From Rutpela maculata (Eukaryota > Arthropoda > Insecta > Coleoptera > Cerambycidae), in assembly GCA_936432065.2 (NCBI GenBank), contig OW386285.2:175193984-175257983 (forward strand): a stretch of 64,000 bases of DNA, written 5' to 3'. Position 1 is the first letter of the stretch; each line of letters opens with the position of its first letter. The translations under genes and the position numbers were made by a program. This document shows positions 57,503-64,000 of this stretch, one piece after another. The notes below the pieces were generated by a model, which saw nothing but the letters and a program-made list of their open reading frames with translations, made no database searches and was not told the DNA's origin.

Positions 57503-57508
<6 letters not shown>
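57422..57508 (-). repeat. GGATGCCAACT motif cluster, right
   Basis: CAGATGGCATCCG at 57422-57434 and CGGATGCCATCTG at 57440-57452 form a stem with a 5-base loop. GTGGATGCCAACTG follows at 57458-57471 and GAGATGCCAACTAATACC at 57491-57508, against the TA tract. These mirror the cluster at 45571-45740. Confidence 0.65.

Positions 57509-57583
<75 letters not shown>
57509..57583. repeat. (TA)n tract at the inner end of the right arm
   Basis: Uninterrupted TA, shorter than its mirror at 45471-45570. Confidence 0.9.
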
Positions 57584-57589
<6 letters not shown>

Positions 57590-60500
57590 TATAGACGGTA
57601 CATTGTGTAGCCCGATATATCGATAGGTCGCTCATAAGCCCGGTATTTCCCGAGTGTATAAATTAACAAATATATTAAATATGGCGATTGTTATGCATCT
57701 TTTCTAACAGGAAGCCACTAGAGGTAGCTAATTATTATTTTTCTTTTAATTATATAAACATGGCATATTTCAGAGCCCGGATATATTTACTGATCGTTTC
57801 AAAGCCCGCTGTATATAAGAATATAGTTAGCGTTCGTTCTCCGACCCAGCAATGTTGCCAGTATAATAGGGCCTCAGTAGGTTATATTTTTATAATATAT
57901 ATTTCTTTAATGCGTGCATGGCACGAAGCACAATATTATATGGTTAGGAGTACTTGCTATACTGCGCCACTATCATTACTGTTTACAGTAGAGACGCTAT
58001 TGGAGGGCCAGCTAATAAAGGAAATATATCGTTCTTTGAACTCCAAAATAATCTAACAGTTACGTTTTTTATTATTCATTGTTATGAATTTGAAGATATA
58101 TTAAAAGAACCTAATAAAATATTAGGTTATTTTTTTATGCAAATAGACATTAATTATTAATAACTGATAATGTAATTACTCCGTGGTAGGCCTATAAGTA
58201 TTTAAATATTTTGAATTTGTCCTCATTTTTTGTTTTCCACTTTTAAAGTATTGCCTCATTCACATTAGAATAAAAAGATCCATAAATTACGTTTATTTAC
58301 CTAACAGAGATATATAAAACAAATTGTTTTAATAGTACAGTAACATTAGGTATAATAGTAAAATAATCCATTGATGCAATTTTTCTTTTGAAACTGTACT
58401 TATTTTGAGACAGCAAGTTTGTGTTTCCGAGTATATGGGTCAAATATGAGCAAAAATTGATTGCCATCGAATAACAACAAAGCATGAAGTTCTCTTTGAA
58501 GTATTTATAACTTTTTTATCTAATTTTATTTCACTGTCACTATACTTATAGGCTTAATTTTAAAAAAGTTATTACAATGGCCTCTACTACGTACCGGCTG
58601 TCCCAAGTTAACATCAATTGAAAGTTGCATTATATGAAATAAGTTTTCAGATTCAGTTTGTCCCACTGTGCAAAGACGGATACTTCTTTAAAAATAAAAA
58701 ATATATATATTCTTTTAAATTGCGCGGAACCCTTAAGGTGTAGAGATAAATGTATAGGAACAAAAGTGTCCTCTTTACAACAGCTTTCAAACAAAAAAAA
58801 AGGAAATAGAAATCGAACCATTAGGAGCTGAGATACAAAAACATTTAGTGTGGCTAATGGCAGACATCTTTAATGGCCGCCATTTTGGTGTTCTGCACGG
58901 ATTTTAAAGTGACTCCCTATAGGGAAAGTTACCTTTTGGAACTATGACCACAGAAAGTGGCACATCCCAATCAAAAAGTGCAGCTTTTTGGCTTATGTAC
59001 CCGACGTACTATAAAGCACAAAGTTTCCTTTTAGGTATGGCAAGCAAAAATTTATTATTTTCTTTTATTGATTATATTTTATATGCTTGCACTAATAAAA
59101 ATAATTATTATTATTAGTGCAATCATAAAATATTTGTGCCCGATATTAATTAGTCTTCGCAGGTTACACTCTTAAAAAGAAATTTATGTGGTATTCTTTT
59201 CTTTTCTTTCTTTTCGGGTTCAAAAGTTACTAACAATAATTGTAACAAAATGTGCTTTTTCCCCAATATTTTGAAAATTAAACAAGATAGGGCAAAACAC
59301 TATACATACCTTTTCGGTAGAGCATAAAATTCTCTAGTATAATGGTTATAATAAAAAACGGTATATTGATAGTTAAGTTATCGCTATTAAAAGTAATACA
59401 ATATTTATATTTTATTTTATATAATTATTTATAATTATATGAAAATTTAGTTTAATAGTTTTCTCAATTTAATGTAATATAGTCCACAGTACATCGCCCT
59501 GTTTTTTAATGATTAGTAACAGGCTGAATTTTCGTGAATAGCTTCGTTTTGACGAGACGCCCAACTTTTCGCCCAACTTTTAAAGTGACATTTTCCGCAG
59601 TCATTCTGAAGTTAAAAAATTTGACTTTGTAATTGCAATTCATGTGGTAAACGCACTGTTTTATTCCGGTATGTGAAGATATAATCAAGGCGTGTGGCAA
59701 ATTCTTTGCCGCACGGCGTGCGGCAAAGTGATATTTTCTGCAGTTATTTTGAAGTTAGAAAATTTGACTTTCAGCGTAGAAAATAGTACATTGTAATACA
59801 AGTGTGGCAAGGGTTTCATTGCAAAACGAAGTATGAAAGTAGGAGTATCATACGAGTTTTGCAATGAAACTTGCCACATGTGTGTTTTTTCTACGGTTGT
59901 GAAGTTATTTCCCTTTTTTAAAGTCTTTCCAAAATTTTAAATTTGCTGCCGGTCAGATTTTATTTAAAGTGACATTTTCCGCAGTCATTCTGAAGTTAGA
60001 AAATTTGACATTGTAATTGCAATTCATGTGTAATTAATGTACATTTAATAGAATTTAATTGTTATTACCAGTAAGTGATATAAAATTCTTTAAGGTAAAC
60101 ACACTATTTTATTCCGGTGTGTGAAGATATAATCAACGCGTGTGGCAAATTGATATTAATTGATCATTTTGAAGTTAGAAAATTTGACTTTCAGCACAAT
60201 CGTCGAACAAATATATTGCCAAATCAAATTGACAGGTTGTCGAATTGTCTAATTCGTGTAAAATAGAAAAAATAATTTTTGCTGTTAGCTACCACTACCC
60301 AGAATTTTCGCAGAGAGAAAAGTTGGGCGTCTCGTCAAAACGAAGCTACTCACGAAAATTCAGCCTGTTACTAATCATTAAAAAAAAGGGCGATGTACTG
60401 TGGACTAATATTGTGTACAGTCATAATATGTTTTCTTAATGTATATGGCTAGTTTAGGCTAACCTCTTCCTTTTGTGTCTAAACTCTGTTGTGCACAATG

Positions 60501-62093
60501 AACGCTTATTTATTTATTTATTTTACTTAATTAAATTTGTACCGGTCACCAAACTATCAAAAATGAGGTACCGAAACGCTTGCCTGTCATCATTTTTTAA
60601 TTTTTTTGTAGGTCATTTAAAATGCAATTAAATATCTGAAAAAGCTTACGTCATCTGTAGATTCCAGAAAACACTTTTCAAGAGACAACGGATTTTTAAA
60701 TTCATGTTGTTTCCATTTAAATAAAAATTGATTTCTTCGTATTGTCACCACATTTTGCGATTTTCGGGTCTTAGATAATTCTATGATCTTATAGAAACAT
60801 AAAAATAAAAACTTTTACTATGTAAAATTATAAATAATCCAATCAAAATTCTGCGAATTTACTAAATGAGAAATTTGCGCATTTTTTAGAGCAAATAGAC
60901 CTTTTGACATGAAATTTGAATTGGTTGAATTTTTATTTACACATGAAAAATTATTACAATTATGTTAAACGTTGTTAGAACACTTTATATTTCGGCAAAC
61001 GCGTGATCTTTCTTTCTCTCTCCCTCCTGTGGTGTTGCATTATGCCTCGTTGAGAGTACCTTTTTTCTTATATTCTTCTACCTACATTCAACTTAAATTT
61101 GGTGACATGTTGCTTTCTTGCACAGAGCAATAAAACAATTAAAGCGTCTCAAATTTCAAAGAACTGTTGCCAATGGTATACAAAGCAACACAACGCCTGT
61201 TTAAAGCAAGATAGAGTTATATTACAGTATTTAGCCATAAATCTAACTAAAAAATTATTAGTCCTATATTACTATGACGAAAATTAAATGTATAAATAGA
61301 GCATACACAATTATTTTAGAATTCGTTAAAATTAAATGATCAAAACATTAGAATACATTACAACAAATTAACTGAGCAATTGGAAATTTAAAATGAAATG
61401 AAAGTCATTGTTTATAAGAAATGCTTTTCTACAGAAAAAATAATTTTCAATTCCGTAAAAATACATGGCTAAAACTGCAGTCCTAGAGGTAATGACGTAT
61501 ACTTCACAAAATTTCTTTATTTTTTTAATAGACAGACACGTGATATTTTTAACTTTATTATTTTATAAACAACTCGAAAAATAAAGCAATAAAAGCAATA
61601 AGTTTCACTCACTTTCGTTATAGATTTATGCATTATTACACTATATTTCTTAAATTATATATATATAGTAATATTTAATTTTTTCTTTATTTTCTTGCAA
61701 GTTAACAAATTATCAGAAAGTTTTTTTATTCAAAATTTGTCTTTTTATTTTTTGCGATTACTAAGACCGGAGATAATAAGAAAAATAGCGAAAATTCTAA
61801 TATTGACACATACATTGTTTATATTTTTTGAAGCAATGCTTAGATTTAGTTCAGGACTTCTCATTGCACTTGTTACGACACCCAAGCAAATTAAAATAAT
61901 AAAATCGCGGCAGAAAGAATTCCATAATCACCTTTCTTGATGCTGTCATAAAGTTGTTTAGGGCAAACGCTCTGCTCTTTTACCACTAATATTTGCGTTA
62001 GTGTTTTCTAACTGTGATTAAAATATACCTTTTTTATCTAAATATGTAGGTATATTTGCCTACATATAATAAAACAAGAATAGCAGTAGTCCA
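57584..62093 (-). repeat. Giant inverted repeat, right arm (about 4.5 kb)
   Basis: Reverse complement of 40958-45470, ending GCAGTAGTCCA at 62093. It contains the mirrored nested element (59479-60406) and hairpin (59074-59132). Differences from the left arm are few and scattered, so the two arms are young or kept alike by gene conversion. No coding domain. Confidence 0.9.
59479..60406. mobile_element. Nested inverted-repeat element in the right arm
   Basis: Mirror of 42644-43572, with the same ends and inner stems. Confidence 0.75.
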
Positions 62094-62255
62094 TGTTTTG
62101 ATTCTAACTTGTATTAAATAAAATGGACATTTCGGACAGAACGCTTTGGTTATGCAGACAAAATTAATGTTTTGAATCTAGCTTTTGTCAATTTCCACGG
62201 CATACTTGATAAGAGTATTTTCTCGATTTTTAAATTATTATTCACAAAATAATTT

Positions 62256-63917
62256 TCATGCTTATGTATACCTACAGTTGTTTTTGTTATTTTTTTTTAT
62301 CTAAAAAAATATAAACACATTCGGCGATTGTTAATAACAAATTGTTTATTAGATAAACAAATAAATTAACAACAAAAAAAATCTGTTTTCCACCTTGTGG
62401 AGAATTGCAAATAATAAATTTAAGAATAATTTTTTTTCTCAATAATTTGTTTAAATAATGAAAAAAGAAAAAAAGTGATTATAAACAATTAAAAACAATT
62501 TTTAAGAAATTTTTTTTAATCATAATATTTTATAACAAATAATATGGCAAAAAAATATTTTTCAAAATACGTAATTTATCTATTTGTTTATAAAATTTGT
62601 TTAAACAAATAGCAATAAAAATTTAAACTTTATGTAATCTATAGTCCAATCAACGAATGCCCAAAAGCGGATTGTAGAGAACATTTTGGAGGGGAGAATT
62701 TTCCTCTTCAGGGATGTGTTGGGGTCAGTTAGGAGGTAAAAATACTAAAAGTCGCTGCCCTTAGCCCCGTCGCATCAGGGCGGAGGGGAGTGGAAAGGTT
62801 CCTTTTTTCGATTCTTCGTTTATAACTCGGAAACGATGCGTCGCTTAGGGAAAAAAATAATCTATACAAAATTAAACGGAATTATATTTTCCACAAGAAT
62901 GTTTATATTCATTTTCTTCCTATTTGTTATAGTTTACGAAAATATGCTGAAAAAAATAAAACATTTTGAATGTTAGACATTCTAAAAAATGCATCCAATC
63001 GGCGCCACAAACGTACATACACCAAAATTTGATTTGGCTATTGATGGGGGATTTCTCATACATAAGCTCATCTGGCAAAGGGGATCCTCAGTTTCCGCAA
63101 TTTGTGGTGGCTACGTGAAATTCGTCAAGACCCATCAATATGATTTTTAATATTTTTTCTCATATTTTGCTACCGTAGGTGAATGATTTTCTGGTCATAA
63201 GTAGATCCTAATTTGTTCTACACTTGAGTAAAATTTGATTCACTCATTTTAAGTGAGTCACACTGTGTATTTAAGGAAATGTATAGATTTCGACAATATA
63301 TTACGTTAGTAAATACGTCCAGTGTTGTAAAATAAAAATTGTTTTGTGACTGTGATTTATTAGCAGACCACGGTAAACTGCTTTGATAGAAATATTCAAA
63401 GTACGTAATTGATTTTTTTTATTATTAATTATCGATTTTCGCTGGCGAATATCTCATAAACTATAACACATAGGAAGAAAACTAATATAAACATTCTTGG
63501 GGGAAATTTAATCACGTTTAATTTTGTATAGATCACCTTTTTCCATACGACGCATCTTTTCCGAGATAGAAGCGAAGAATCGAAAAAAGGAACCTTTCCA
63601 CTCCCCTCTCCCCCTGAAGCGACGGAGCTAGGGGGCGAGGACTAATAGTATTTTTGAATATAAAAACAGTAATAATAAATTTAAAAAATTTTCGACTTCT
63701 CTATTTTATTTTTTACTTTTTTGTTAGGTTAAATAATTAATAACTAATAGACTATAACAATCAAAAACATAGCAATGTCATAATCCCATAAAGTGTAGTT
63801 GACATAAGGTCGCCACGAAGCGAATAATTTTAGTGACTTTTGTTTAATAATTATCCGACTTAAAATATAAACGCAAACTCTAAAAAAAAATTTGTTAACA
63901 ATAGGCTCATTTTATGA
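62256..63917 (+). mobile_element. Foldback palindrome, copy 3 (right half only), interrupted
   Basis: From the central CATGCTTATGTATA motif it follows the right arm of copies 1 and 2 (TAAACACATTCGGCGATTGT, then CTCATTTTATGAAAAA at the end), with an insertion at 62646-63644. The left half is missing, and the outer end is cut at 63917 by CTGT-rich repeat copy E. Confidence 0.75.
62646..63644. mobile_element. Foldback element inserted in palindrome copy 3
   Basis: ATAGT at 62641-62645 and 63645-63649 is a possible 5-bp target duplication. Arms of about 200 bp (62744-62940 and 63450-63644) share AGGGGAGTGGAAAGGTTCCT, TTCGATTCTTCG and ACATTCTTG blocks in mirrored order. The outer left 100 bp has no mirror. 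The centre (about 63055-63266) contains part of the MITE family of 4949-5535 with the end AAGTGAGTCACACTGTGTA. Confidence 0.65.
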
Positions 63918-64000
63918 AAAAAACCGCTGCCCAAGGAATCCCTACTTCCACATCCAGATTTTCTATCCAAGTCACTCACAATGAAAAAATTTTGTATGTG
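63918..64000 (-). repeat. CTGT-rich repeat, copy E (continues beyond window)
   Basis: AAACCGCTGCCCAAGGAATC, TACTTCCACATCCAGATTTT and CAAGTCACTCACAATG match the start of copy D in the same orientation. Confidence 0.75.

Overview
The window looks like an AT-rich, intergenic or intronic stretch of an arthropod nuclear genome, most likely an insect. It is built almost entirely from nested transposable elements and inverted repeats. A beetle is my guess from the element mix, but nothing in the window proves it. There is no bacterial gene organisation, no complete host gene, and no rRNA or CRISPR array. The only piece that looks like host coding DNA is one short C2H2 zinc-finger exon at 11475-11683 on the minus strand, with plausible splice sites at both ends.

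Layout. 1-12000: a dispersed CTGT-rich repeat, a 2.6 kb foldback palindrome, several inverted-repeat MITEs, worn LINE 3' ends, a 1.6 kb DNA element with TATTG target duplications that carries a tRNA-like SINE fragment, and the zinc-finger exon. 13205-15490: a palindromic element with about 1 kb arms that carries the SWIM zinc-finger end of a transposase-like gene on both arms. 15955-21300: a dead Ty3/gypsy element split by a LINE. That LINE is split by a hAT-type foldback with 8-bp target duplications, and the foldback is split by a piggyBac element with TTAA duplications, so the nest is four levels deep. 22161-33684: a second gypsy element with one 3' LTR. Inside it sit LINE A (itself split by the nearly intact two-ORF LINE B), LINE C, and a GC-rich MITE in the LTR. 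33740-40886: further LINEs D to G and another hAT-type element with perfect 8-bp duplications.

40958-62093 is dominated by a pair of about 4.5 kb inverted repeats that are almost identical, separated by about 12 kb. Each arm contains a smaller inverted-repeat element and hairpins. The inner ends of the arms lie at (TA)n tracts and are followed by a cluster of GGATGCCAACT-like motifs. The spacer holds hairpins, a 120-bp tandem array, three copies of the CTGT-rich repeat, a Tc1/mariner-type MITE and a second foldback palindrome. 62256-64000 holds half of a third palindrome copy, interrupted by another foldback element, and ends in the CTGT-rich repeat again.

How the parts work together: they do not form a pathway. 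The value of the window lies in the order of insertions, the abundance of long palindromes, and two structures that I cannot assign to a known family: the 4.5 kb inverted-repeat pair and the SWIM palindrome. The best preserved coding unit is LINE B, with an ORF1 (PHD-like finger, coiled coil, RRM-like end) and an ORF2 (endonuclease plus reverse transcriptase) broken by one in-frame stop.
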